Shown here in pieces: positions 36,380 through 48,181 of a stretch of DNA of 64,000 nucleotides. Below the pieces are notes generated by a model, which saw nothing but the letters and a program-made list of their open reading frames with translations, was not told the DNA's origin and did not search any database. The stretch is from Notospermus geniculatus (lineage: Eukaryota; Nemertea; Pilidiophora; Heteronemertea; Lineidae): NCBI GenBank assembly GCA_002633025.1, contig NMRB01000179.1, positions 307,984 to 371,983 on the forward strand. Direction: 5' to 3'. The first letter of the stretch is position 1; each line of letters begins with the position of its first letter. The translations under genes and the position numbers were made by a program.

Positions 36380-38330
36380 AGGAGATAAGTTATTGAAGTG
36401 AAACAGCCAATATCTTTGTTGAGACGATTTGACGTTTTTACTCCATCTGCAGTTTACGTTGAAGAATTGCACTCGCAATCAAGGAGATTATAAATCGAGA
36501 ACAATTTTATAACTTGTGCATAAACTGAATGTATTGAGTGATCCAGGCTACGTTTCAGGCCAAGTTTGCCAGAAGCTTGCATGCATTCTATATAGGATTA
36601 TGTTCTATGTCAAGAGCATGAACAAGGTGGACTACAAAAAAGTTTCTGGTGTACATTGGAATGTATGCAGTCTAAGTTCAGTGTAACATGGAGTGTAGCC
36701 CTGTTTGCAAAGCTGGGACCGAATTATTACTTAGAGGTGCTGCCCTATCATGCCTGCGTACTCCCAATTGCCGTCATATTAGAACCAGACAAGACTGTGT
36801 TCCCTCACACCGACTGTAGAACATTTGCTGAGCACGGAGGATCACACGCATTTTAATCACTGTCTTGTTATATTATTATTATGGGAAATACACAAACTGT
36901 GATCACTTTTTGGCAATGAATATTTGCGTTTGCTCCACAAGAATTCGATAAGCCAGTCTTGTTCGATTTGGAGTTTACACTCGCTAGATATGCTGGGATT
37001 TTACAATTTATTATCCTTAGACTACAATCATAGAAGGATCACTTTGGTGCCAGAAAAATAGAAAATTACCACGGATAAGTTGGGCGGCGGGACGAGTTCT
37101 CAAATGCTTGGGCGGAGGCGCTGATGTCAGTTGTAAATAATACGAAAGACGAGGCAGATGGAGTACGCCTGGAAATTTCACAAGATTTTCATCTCGTGAA
37201 AATTCCAGGCTAGTATCACAAGAATCTCTTGGGGGTCCATTATTGCATACTAGTTTAACATGTTCTTTATTATCATAGCTCCTCACTGAAGGCTTGTTTA
37301 GTGACACACGTTGCCCAAAGATTTATATTTCGTGTAATTTTCATGCACTGTATATTTTCAAGAAATCACTTTGTGTATCTGTTGATTGAACACTATTCCC
37401 TGTGAATGACTGAGGGCATTTTGAGAACTTGGTATATCAGTTTAAAATCTGCAAAAAGCACCGAAGTGACATACACAGAGCAATGCGACACATCGACAGC
37501 TTAATATTTCCAATAAATTTACATGTATACGTGTCTTTATAAGAAAAGTTGTACTTCCAAACTCTCATCTAGATTTTCTTCACCAGGGTGCTCTCAGTCA
37601 TTTTAAGGGAAACATTCTTCTTTAAGTGGGAACATGGAGGCTTATGAGGTGGGACATCCAGTGTATAAAGTAATTTGATAGTAATTAGAATCGTGAAACT
37701 CACTGTGAGAAAATTGTATCTCGGGGAGACGTGTTTCTTTGTGTTTGAATAAAATGGTGGGATTTTCATGAGTTAGGTTTCTGGTGCGAATAATTTGCAC
37801 ACCGGCTAGAAGAGCAGCGATTACCGAGTCAAGTGCCTACTGTTTGAAGAAATTAGTTCGAAAACGACGACTTTCTGTGCATTTGAACAATTAAAATGCA
37901 TGCACACGAACAAGGTGCAAGAGTAGGCATTAGATATCGGGATTGAATATGTGTATAACGACTTGGGATTGATGATGTATTTTAATTATGATGATTTGAT
38001 TTATTATTAATCGCTAATTAGTTGGTCAGTAAGTGTACTTCAGAACTGTATAAAATGTTCATTCATAGTAGTGTAGATCTTATATTGAGATTTCTTCTCC
38101 ATTTCTTGACCGAACCTAAATATTCAAGAAGTAATTTTGATTGCAAAACAGTTGATTCATCATGCTCTATTGCTGCTCCATCATGCTCTATTGCTGCTCC
38201 ATCCTACTTGTATAAGGTTCCAACTGTTCATATTTGTTGCAGTAGTGAACAACATCTTTTTCTTGAAGGATTTAAGACTGAAAAACCTTGAAATCTCATC
38301 CCACGTCTCTTGCCTTAAGCAAATATTATA
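36380..38330 (+). other. Probable calsyntenin 3' UTR and flank
   Basis: No open coding frame is supported. AATAAA hexamers at 37512-37517 and 37748-37753 are candidate polyadenylation signals. A 20-bp direct repeat pair lies near 38158-38200. Confidence 0.5.
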
Positions 38331-38669
38331 TCGAAGACTGATGTGTGAAAAAGAACTAAAATCATATTGACACCGGAATGTCTCACAAATCCTGGAGGGA
38401 AAAATTTCCTCGACTTTGATGAATGAACTGTTCTGTTATCTTGGTCAGTTTCGTACGAACTGGATTGGGTGATCTGGGAGCCAGAGAGTTTCCGTTGAAC
38501 CATAATTGGAATTTTACATGTCTTGTTATTATATTGAAGACATAGCGGTTGTTGATCATTCTAACACAGCTAAATCATCTTGCACTGTCAGTTGAGTATT
38601 GTTATTCCCAACTTTGGTTCATGTAGAGTCTTTGTCATGTGTTACAACTATGAGCTTAGTGTCCCTATC

Positions 38670-38780
38670 AGGCCTTGCCGTTTGACGGGCGCTAAAATGT
38701 GCATGTGCCTCGCAAACAATAGAATTTCTATTGTTTGTGAGGCACATGCACATTTTAGCGCCCGTCAAACGGCAAGGCCT
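38670..38780. repeat. 111-bp near-perfect palindrome, copy 1
   Basis: Two 55-bp arms starting AGGCCTTGCCGTTTGACGGG and ending in its complement, with one mismatch and a single-base centre. Confidence 0.97.
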
Positions 38781-39483
38781 GCCCTATTTTGTAAGACCAA
38801 GGAGTTATTAATGAAAATCAACAACATTGTCCATCTGAAGGGCAAAAATAAGATTATCCCATTTCACAACTTTGGGATGTTTATTTTTCTTGGTCGTTCG
38901 CTGATGTTGGACGACAGGGAAAAAACATTAGATTACTTGTATCACATGTAGTTCTGTTGATGCTGATCATGGGTAGCACCATACATACATCTTATTGGTG
39001 GAATTTAGTGCGTATTATAAATAATTGTACTCTTATGTTGTGGCATTTAACATCTGATTCTTGGTACGGGACTGGGAAACATTTTCAAGACACCCTACCT
39101 GACTATAACCATTGAGTGGTTTCACAACATGATGAAAAAAAACAGACTACTTTGGTTGGAAAAACAAAGTTTTTTGGTTTGGAACTTTTAACATTAGTAC
39201 TTCAGTTTGACTCTCATGAACAAAGTTACTGGTATATTTAAAATGCTGTTTACAGTCAAAAATTGTGAAATTTTGGCTCAAAAAGATATTTTCGCATCCC
39301 GTTCAGGGATCAAAGTTCATATTCTGAAAAAGCAGATTTTGGTCAAACGGGCCAAAAAATCAAGTCGCACACAGTACAAAATCCATAAGAACATCAATTT
39401 TTTTTGTTGCACAGACCAAAATCCAGGTCGCATTTTAGACCAAGTGGGATGAACTTCGAACCCTGCCGTTTCCTGTATGATAA

Positions 39484-39690
39484 ATGGGATACTTTCCTGC
39501 CATTAGAGGGCATCACCAGTCAGCGGTCGTAGATAACGTGATGAGATTTGACGTCACAGACAAAAGTGCACGGCATGACGTCGTCCATATTGACGTGGGG
39601 GCCATGGCTTACGTTTCTGACGTCAAATTTTGTGATGTTCTAGGGCTGCTAAGAGGTGGCCTCTTACGGTAGTTTTGTCTCCCATTGAGT
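39484..39690. repeat. TGACGTCA-containing dispersed repeat
   Basis: Contains four ACGT-core words (TGACGTCACA, CATGACGTCG, TTGACGTGGG, TGACGTCAAA) and ends GGCCTCTTACGG. It recurs at 42120-42310 (duplicate unit), and a related end is at 63300-63380. Confidence 0.6.
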
Positions 39691-40839
39691 TAAAAAGACA
39701 GTCCTGCTGTGTGCACCATTTCCATTGTACACGACACATCTTGTGACATGTTGAACATACCGATTATCCTAGGTACCGTATTTGTGGTGGAGCAGTGTGC
39801 TATCTTTTGTCACGAATTCATGAAGATCTACTTCCAACTTCTATTGAACAGATTATTTCTCAGTGAACAGTGTCAGCTTGTTCTTTACTACTGCACATCT
39901 CATCAGAATTCTGTGTGTGTTCCTGTTTAAACCAATAGAAGTGGAGGTTTTTTCACTTTACATGAAGTATTTCTAGCTCTTGGGCTGCGTTCGGTCTTCC
40001 GTCTCGAACATTTTCCAGTGAAAATCTTGTACTACATATAAAACCCACTGCATTGGTAGAAATCTATCAGAAGCAGTTGGCGCAGAGATAAAAATTTGTA
40101 CGATTTTTAAATAAAGGCGAATCCTGTCATTGAAGACTTCCTCTTCTTATTCTCTCAATAAATGTCTGTCTGTGAATTATCTCTTTGCAGGAATATTTCC
40201 GCTAACTCCTTTTGCCGCGTTTTTTCTGTGCGAGATTTTCGAAGGAAAAGCCCAAGATTTGGAAGTGTTTCTTTCTGCACCTGCTTCGCGACTTAAGTTT
40301 CACCTGTCTATGGGAAGTTGTATGTAAAATATGCTAGATAACTCCGTGTATTTCTCAATTCCTACTGGATGGGCCAAACTTTGTCAAAGTTATTCATGGC
40401 AACTAGAATAATTGATGATTGAAATGTATATAATTTGTTTTTTCTCCTGATTGTCCTCATAACAATCATTGTAGAACTGGCATTCTCAATTTTACACTTT
40501 TTCATTTTTTGCATGATTTAAAGATAAAATGTCTTATGGAACTTCATTTTTTTACGGCCTTGTTTTTAGGAAAAACGCATGAAGTTTGACTTGAATTTTA
40601 CGCCATATTGATCTTTCCTCCGTAATTAGTCCAGTCTGTTGCATCGTATGTAAAATAACATTGGAAGTGTTTTGAAAACTGTAGAAATTTATACATGTAT
40701 AATTGAAAGTTGTGTCTATATTGTGACTAGGTCTGCACCTGAATAATGTTAAGGACTTTTTATTTATAGTAACGTGCGTAGAATTTCTCATGTCTATTAT
40801 AAAAGCGTGTAGAAAAAAAATGACAAAAAATCTAAAATN

Positions 40840-40951
40840 TTTTTTTAGGGGCAGAGCGGCGCCCTAGGGGGTTCAAAAAGGGCACAGCGGCGCCCCCTGT
40901 CGGCGGCACGGCGTACCGCCGCTCTAAATGGCCTAGATATAACCCTGTACA
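40840..40951. other. Short GC-rich spacer between the 2.5-kb copies
   Basis: About 112 bp with repeated GGCGCCCT / GCGGCGCC words, absent from both copies. Confidence 0.6.
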
Positions 40952-43457
40952 TCGAAGACTGATGTGTAAAAAAGAACAAAAATCATATTGACACCGGAAT
41001 GTCTCACAAATCCTGGAGGGAAAAATTTCCTCAACTTTGGTGAATGAACTGTTCTGTTATCTTGGTCAGTTTCGTACGGACTGGATTGGGTGATCCTCCC
41101 ATCCCAGAGAATTTCCGTTCAATCATGGTAATTGGAATTTTACATGTCTTGTTATTATATTGAAGACATAACAGTTGGTGATCATTCTAACACAGCTAAA
41201 TCATCTTGCACTGTCAGTTTAGTAATTGTTATTCCCAACTTTGGTTCATGTACCGGTAGAGTCTTTGTCATGTGTTACAACTATGAGCTTAGTGTCCCTA
41301 TCAGGCCTTGCCGTTTGACGGACGCTAAAATGTGCATGTGCCTCGCAAACAATAGAATTTCTATTGTTTGTGAGGCACATGCACATTTTAGCGCTCGTCA
41401 AACGGCAAGGCCTGTCCTATTATGTAAGACCAAGGAGTTATTAATGAAAATCAACAACATTGTCCATCTGAAGGGCAAAAATAGGATTATCCCATTTCAC
41501 AACTCTGTGGTGTTTATTTTTCTTGGTCGTTCGCTGATGTTGGACGACAGGGAAAAAACATTAGATACTTGTATCACATGTAGTTCTGTTGATGCTGATC
41601 ATGGGTAGCACCATACATACATCTTATTGGTGGAATTTAGTGCGTATTATAAATAATTGTACTCTTGTGTTGTGGCATTTAACATCTGATTCTTGGTACG
41701 GGACTGGGAAACATTTTCAAGACACCCTACCTGACTATAACCATTGAGTGGTTTCACAACATGATGAAAAAAAAAAAGACTACCGTACTTTGGTTGGAAA
41801 AACAAAGTTTTTTGGTTTGGAACTTTTAAAGTTTGACTCTCATGAACAAAGTTACTGGTATATTTAAAACGCTGTTTACAGTCAAAAATTGTGAAATTTT
41901 GGCTTAAAAAGATATTTTCACATCCCGTTCAGGGATCAAAGTTCATATTCTGAAAAAGCAGATTTTGGTCAAACGGGCCAAAAAATCAAGTCGCACACAA
42001 TACAAAATCCATAAGAACATCAATTTTTTTGGTCGCACAGACCAAAATCCAGGTTACATTTTAGACCAAGTGGTCATGAACTTCGAACCCTGCTGTTTCC
42101 TGTATGATAAATGGATGACTTTCCTGCCAGTAGAGGGCATCACCAGTCAGTGGTCCTAGATAACGTGCTGAGATTTGACTTCACAGACAAAAGTGCACGG
42201 CATGACGTCGTCCATATTGACGTGGGGGCCATGGCTTACGTTTCTGACGTCAAATTTTGTGATGTTCTAGGGCCGCAAACAGGTGGCCTCCAACGGCAAT
42301 ATAGTCTCCCATTGAGTTAAAAAGACAGTCCTGCTGTGTGCATCATTTCCATTCTACACAAAACATCTTGTGACATGTTGAACATACCGATTATCCTAGG
42401 TACCGTATTTGTGGTGGAGCAGTGTGCTATCTTTTGTCACGAATTCATGAAGAACTACTTCCAACTTCTATTGAACAGATTATTTCTCAGTGAACGGTGT
42501 CAGCTTGTTCTTTACTGCACATCTCATCAGAATTGTGTGTGTATTTCCGTTATAACCAATAGAAGTGGAGGTTTTTTCACTTTACATGAAGTATTTCTAG
42601 CTCTTGGGCTGCGTTCGGTCTTCCGTCACGAACATTTTCCTGTGAAAATCTTGTACTACATATGAAACCCACTGCATTGGTAGAAATCTATCAGAAGCAG
42701 TTGGCAGAAAAAATTTGTACGATTTTTAAATAAAGGCGAATCCTGTCATTGAAGACTTCCTCTTCTTATTCTCTCAATAAATGTCTGTCTGTGAATTATC
42801 TCTTTGCAGGAATATTTCCGCTAACTCCTTTTACCGCGTTTTTTCTGTGCGAGATTTTCGAAGGAAAAGCCCAAGATTTGGAAGTGTTTCTTTCTGCACC
42901 TGCTTCGCGACTTAAGTTTCACCTGTCTGTGGGAAGTTGTATGTAAAATATGCTAGATAACTCCGTGTATTTCTCTATTCCTACTGGATGGGCCGAACTT
43001 TGTCAAAGTTATTCATGGCAACTAGAATAATTGATGATTGAAATGTATATAATTTGTTTTTTCTCCTGATTGTCCTCATAACAATCATTGTAGAACTGGC
43101 ATTCTCAATTTTACACTTTTTCATTTTTTGCATGATTTAAAGATAAAATGTCTTATGGAACTTCATTTTTTTACGGCCTTGTTTTTAGGAAAAACGCATG
43201 AAGTTTGACTTGAATTTTACGCCATATTGATCTTTCCTCCGTAATTAGTCCAGTCTGTTGCATCGTATGTAAAATAACATTGGAAGTGTTTTGAAAACTG
43301 TAGAAATTTATACATGTATAATTGAAAGTTGTGTCTATATTGTGACTAGGTCTGCACCTGAATAATGTTAAGGACTTTTTATTTATAGTAACGTGCGTAG
43401 AATTTCTCATGTCTATTATAAAAGCGTGTAGAAAAAAAATGACAAAAAATCTAAAAT
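40952..43457. repeat. 2.5-kb repeat unit, copy 2
   Basis: Second copy, differing by scattered substitutions and small indels. Unlike copy 1, it continues uninterrupted into downstream sequence. Confidence 0.9.
41303..41413. repeat. 111-bp near-perfect palindrome, copy 2
   Basis: Same palindrome in the second repeat unit, with three mismatches between the arms. Confidence 0.97.
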
Positions 43458-43830
43458 ATTGTCAGAAATTTCAATTTTGTGATTTATCGTTGATCGAGTG
43501 ATCATCTTGTTGACATACACAATAAAATGTCTCGTCATTGTAATAATAACAATACGACAGGTATATAGACGGATATTTCATTTGTTTCAGTCAAAAATTA
43601 TTGGAATCTGCTGTAGCGTCTTTAAAAGTAGTTGTACGTGTATGCTGATTTTCTGGATTTCAATGAATTTAGATTGAAACAAAATGCACCTGCTATCATC
43701 AGCTGTAATTTCAAACTTTTTGCAGACACCAGGGGGCAGTAGCTAATCTTTTTTTGGCTCCAAGAGTTTCATTCTTATAGTTAAAGGAAATTTGCTGAAA
43801 TCAATTACACATGACACTGAATCTCATTAC

Positions 43831-43919
43831 CATCGTGAAGAAATCAAGTCCTCTTAGGATTGCTCCTTGTGTGTGTGAGCTAGGAAGCAATGCTAAGAGG
43901 ACCTGATTTCTTCAGGATG
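43831..43919. repeat. 89-bp hairpin
   Basis: CATCGTGAAGAAATCAAGTC and its near-complement form about 38-bp arms with a 13-base GT-rich loop. Confidence 0.85.
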
Positions 43920-44262
43920 TCTCTGACAAAATAATGGAGAAAATTTCTCATTGGCTACCTGACAACTCGTATTTTCTTACCCCAATGTCAAATTTTGCTG
44001 TTGTCAGCTTTTAAACAAAAACAAATGACTTTTCTGTCAATAAACCACAGCTGAACGTCTATTGAGGACACCTTACCTTTGGGACAAACAGATTTGGTCC
44101 TGGCAGCGATTTCTGCCAACGTGGTTCCACTGCAATTAATTCTGTACATTGAGGAACAGCTTCGCGATGAAACTCTTGGACCAAATTCTCTCAAACCGTC
44201 AACCTGAATGCCTATCTTTCCACCTATCTTGATACTCAACCATGAAGAAGAGCTAGGCTTGA

Positions 44263-44509
44263 TAGACAAATCTCAAATTGACGTAAATGAGAAAGATCTG
44301 TGCACATCTGCCGAAATCGCAACCACAACCTCGTTCTGAAACTGAATGGTGTGAAGCAGACAACCCCACGAAAGTGACTTCGACGATGTTCCGTCAGAGT
44401 CGACAAATGCTGAATCATGGATTGCGTTATGTCAGCTGGTTTCAGATCGAGGTTCTGGTTGCGATTTCGGTGGAATTGCGCAGATCTGCAAGTTTGAGAA
44501 TCGTCTATA
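44263..44509. mobile_element. TAGACGATTCTC MITE, third copy
   Basis: Same family as 30004-30250 with inverted arms around GATCTG(T/C)GCACATCTGCCG and CAACCACAACCTCG. Confidence 0.78.
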
Positions 44510-45203
44510 CTTTCACAAATGAACATCCCTTTGTTAATGTTGCCCTTTGATGGGTTGTTGAGAGGAAGTCAGTATATCATCGTTACATGTAGGATGGTAT
44601 TGAAGGATTCATAAATTTTGGAGTAGATTTAGTGGATATTTAATGTTTGGCGCTGGTGCCGGGTTGGAGGGCATACCTTGTGAAATGTCTCGTGTCCTGA
44701 GTGTGAAATTGTCAGAAAAAATTTATGTGAAAAAACTAGTTCACTTGCATAGTTGAAGTTTTCGGCAAATATTTTTCAAGTGATTATGAAAAACTATGAA
44801 ATTTTACATACCCAGAATAAGGGATGACTTTGAGACAACTTAAGATTTTAATTTTTTGCACAGATTTTAAGACAAAATTTCAAACAATTTCTGTTTATTT
44901 TAAACCAGGTGTTTATCACTAACTGTTGCCAGTCATTTTGTCTTTGAAACTTCGGTGCCCCCTGGTGGTAACATCTTGTAATAGCATTCTTTTGTCTTCC
45001 CCAGTTAATAAAACACCTGGTGAGTACATAATGGGTTCTCTCTTAGTTAGATGTTGTAGTGCTAAATCAAGATGACTTGGACTCATTCTCCTGACAGGAA
45101 TGCAGGTTTTCACGACTTTAGGATGATGATCCGTGACAGAAATTCGTGTGTTTGTTCAAAGGATTGAATTTGATGTCAGTTTGATGGAATTAGGCTTCCA
45201 AGT

Positions 45204-45340
45204 TTTCAAAACAAAGTTTAAAACAGAGTTTAAAACAAAGTTTAAAACTAAGTTCCTTGTGGACGTTTCGTCCTGCCTTTCGGTAAGGCGTTTTCAACAC
45301 AAATTTGTTTTAAACTTTGTTCTAAAATTTGTTTTAACCT
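45204..45340. repeat. TTTAAAAC(A)AAG tandem and inverted repeat
   Basis: Three AAAGTTTAAAAC units face GTTTTAAACTTTGTTCTAAA across an 80-bp spacer. Confidence 0.7.
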
Positions 45341-46006
45341 TTGAGCGCCATCCAATTGTCAATTGCCTCAAAGATATGACGTTCAAAGAATTTTCCAATT
45401 TTTCGTTCTGAAGTTTGTTGCTGACGACTGAATGGATAGGAAGGTGCGAGCGTATAAACAAATGAGGAACCTGCAAACTATCTCAAACCTGCAAACTATC
45501 TCAAAGAACTTCCCGTTATGTTAAATTACCTTGTCTGTACATGTTACTGGCTGGTATTTATAAAAGTTAGCAAGTGCTTTTACTTAAGTTTTTCACAGCG
45601 AGGTCCAATGTAAATGTACCACAAAACTGAGGTGAAAGCATTTGCGAGCTATATTATGAATATCAGTCATTATCCTTGTTCCAAGACTCATCACGGTCAA
45701 CAAGAGTCATCACGGTTAGGCCTGCCACTCTTAAGTTTACCCCAGCATCCCCATAATACATTGCAGGGATGCTGGAGCAAATTAAGAGGGGGCTTAACCG
45801 TATGCTGCCCCCTATTTGCAAACCTGCTGTAATGACTGACTGGGCTGACTATTCAGATATAAAGAAGCCCAACCCCAATGTCTCTGGGTACTGTACAGGT
45901 TCCTGGGATTACAGGATCAAGTCAAGGGAACCTGTATTTGACCCCCTCCCTTTCCTTACTGGACCTCCCAGCTTTTCTGAATGCGAGGCAGTCGACCTCA
46001 AGCCCT

Positions 46007-46143
46007 GGGCCGACCGCATAGAAACTCCAATAGTGCTCTCGGTGCCGATCGGCGGTTTAGTTAATGGGAAAATGAGTTATAACTACATGTAACTGCCGAT
46101 AGGTGCGCCGGTAGCACTATCGGACTTTCTGTGCGGTCGGCCC
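46007..46143. mobile_element. GGGCCGACCGC palindromic MITE, copy 1
   Basis: GGGCCGACCGCATAGAAA... faces ...CTTTCTGTGCGGTCGGCCC, with inner CCGAT(A)GTGCT blocks. Second copy at 56715-56828. Confidence 0.8.
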
Positions 46144-46369
46144 TGATTTCTGACCAGTTTCATGACTGGCTTTGTCCTTCGTCCCCAAATCCTGAGATTC
46201 ACGTCATTTTGCTCGGTTCTATTGCCTCCCTTATCTATGGGAATTCCACGTTGAAATGGCGCTGAATGGAACAGTCTGAAGGATACAACCGCGGAGATTT
46301 AGACCCTGTTTCGAGTGGATGCAGTCCCTATCATGCCTATGGCTACAGCACGGTGGAAGGACAAGGAGC

Positions 46370-46545
46370 AGCTGCGGATCCAAGGGGGGGTGCACCCAGC
46401 ATGCGCCCCCTTTTGGCCAACAAATCTGTAACGTTGACCATGAAGTTCTGAAATCTGAGTAAATCATTGAAATTCACCGCAGATTTCAATGTTTGTAGCT
46501 CAGTGCGCCCCCTCTTTTCCGAAATCGTGGATCTGCCCCTAAGGA
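46370..46545. repeat. GGATCC/GCGCCCCC dispersed repeat
   Basis: Shares GAAATTCACCGCAGATTTCAATG and GCGCCCCCTCTTTTCCGAAATCG-type text with 11686-11810 in opposite orientation. Confidence 0.65.
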
Positions 46546-47110
46546 GCCCGTTGACTTAGAAAGCAGCAAGTCCAGTTGGCTTTGTGAATCAAACCCCTGG
46601 TGTTGGGCATCAGATAAGACAGTTTGATTTACATTTGGGTCCATTTCCTTCATTGATTGGGAATCTAAACATGCTAAACGAGCTGTTCAATGAGATCGGG
46701 TGATGATGAACAAGATGTGAATCGTACGACAGGATTGTACGGAACGGCATGTCCTTCATGTTCGTTCAGTGTATAAATCCTTGACTTGAAGATCACATTT
46801 GGAAGCTGAACCCTCTCAATATCTCAAGAAAGTTCGTATTGGACAAAGTGGTCGTTACTGGACGGTGTAGAGTGGTGTCGGAGTGAGATGTGTGTCACTG
46901 GATTTATCGGGAATATGGATTTATGGCAAACTGGAACATTTGAAAGTGAGCAATGAGAACAATGGAATCGCAAAGACTTTTAAAAAGCTGGATAAACGAC
47001 AGCCCCCTCCCCGATCCTTGGTCAGAATCTTCCTAGCTTTCTCTAATTGCATCCCAAAAAAATGATAGGATAGAGTAACTGTCCCTGCTCATTCCCCCAC
47101 AAATCAAGGA

Positions 47111-47254
47111 CAGTGGAACTCTCATACGGACACCTCTGCCAGGAGGATACCTCTCTATTAAGGACACCAAAGTACAGTCCCAAACTGCTAATTTCTCTCA
47201 ATTAAGGACACCGTACCAGTCCCAAAAGTGTCCTTAATAGAGAGGTTCAACTGA
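47111..47254. mobile_element. CAGTGGAACTCTC-type inverted repeat, copy 3
   Basis: CAGTGGAACTCTCATACGGACACC faces GTGTCCTTAATAGAGAGGTTC. Confidence 0.65.
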
Positions 47255-47464
47255 AGTTTTCTTTGGATATACAGTACATACATGTACCAAATGTGAACTG
47301 GACTATGCTCTTGTACCACTGTCTGCATCCCTGATTCTCATCAGGGCCTTCCTCCCAGGAGCCCACGAGATCAAATCAGATTTGGAGAAAAGGACAGTTT
47401 GGACAAGAGATCATTTGGCAGTGGAAGCAATCATACGGTTATGGTTGAAGTCACGGGATAGGAT

Positions 47465-47636
47465 CTGATGATTGGAATGCGTACAAGTTGAAAAACAAGG
47501 GATGGAGCTGATGATTGGAATGCGTACAAGTTGAAAAACAAGGGATGGAGCTGATGATTGGAATGCGTACAAGTTGAAAAACAAGGGATGGAGCTGATGA
47601 TTGGAATGCGTTCAAGTTGAAAAACAAGGGATGGAG
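47465..47636. repeat. 43-bp minisatellite, four units
   Basis: Unit beginning CTGATGATTGGAATGCGTAC repeats four times at exact 43-bp spacing (47465, 47508, 47551, 47594), with one substitution in the last unit. It lies 530 bp before gene A's start. Confidence 0.97.
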
Positions 47637-48168
47637 CTGGATTCTGACGTCGAGTGAAGAAATGAAGGATTGAAGGTCTGCACGATTCAGGTAAGTGTCT
47701 TGTTGTGTTCTACTTTACAGGAAATTGTCATGTTGTTCATGTGTTGATTATTCCTAAAAGAATACCACTATGTATGTAGAAAATATTGGTGAATAAAAAT
47801 AGTTAAAAAATTACCAAAAAATTGAATAGATAAAGGAGGATTAATTGTCCAAGGTGGAACAGGTAAAAAAATCGTGCCTTTGTCCAAATATCCTAAACTT
47901 TCATCCTTGTTATGGGGGTGACTGCCCGAGAATTACCCTTGATACATAAGGTTGGGCGTATATCATTGGAATGGTTCAATTGCGAAACTGAAACGTGAAT
48001 GTGGATTCATTGAATCCGCTTGCATTCATTGAATCCATACCAAGAAAGTGGGGTTTCCCCATCATTTATACGGGTATTCGTTCAGGGATCAAATTCTGTG
48101 CAGCTTTCTGTCCGATGACTCACCATTGCGACATTTTACGGTGAGAGCTTCTGACAGCAAGAGTCAAG

Positions 48169-48181
48169 ATGTCTCTAAATG
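48169..48181 (+). CDS. DHX36: Gene A first coding exon (13 nt)
   Basis: ATGTCTCTAAATG followed by GTAAGT encodes Met-Ser-Leu-Asn plus one base. The phase-1 end matches the phase-1 acceptor at 49636, giving MSLNAGNARQG. The context AAGATGT is reasonable for initiation. No other candidate start joins in frame. Confidence 0.6.

Larger units (their letters stand above)
38331..40838. repeat. 2.5-kb repeat unit, copy 1
   Basis: Nearly identical to 40952-43457. The copy ends exactly at the N at 40839. No coding frame is conserved by substitution pattern, and it contains the 111-bp palindrome. Confidence 0.9.
43920..47110. other. Intergenic region between calsyntenin and gene A
   Basis: Apart from the listed MITEs and repeats, I see no exon with family similarity and credible splice sites. 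Confidence 0.5.

Noticed and set aside
41132-41608. 158-codon open frame in the 2.5-kb repeat
   Set aside because: It reads through the 111-bp palindrome, and its counterpart in copy 1 is interrupted, so it is not conserved as protein.
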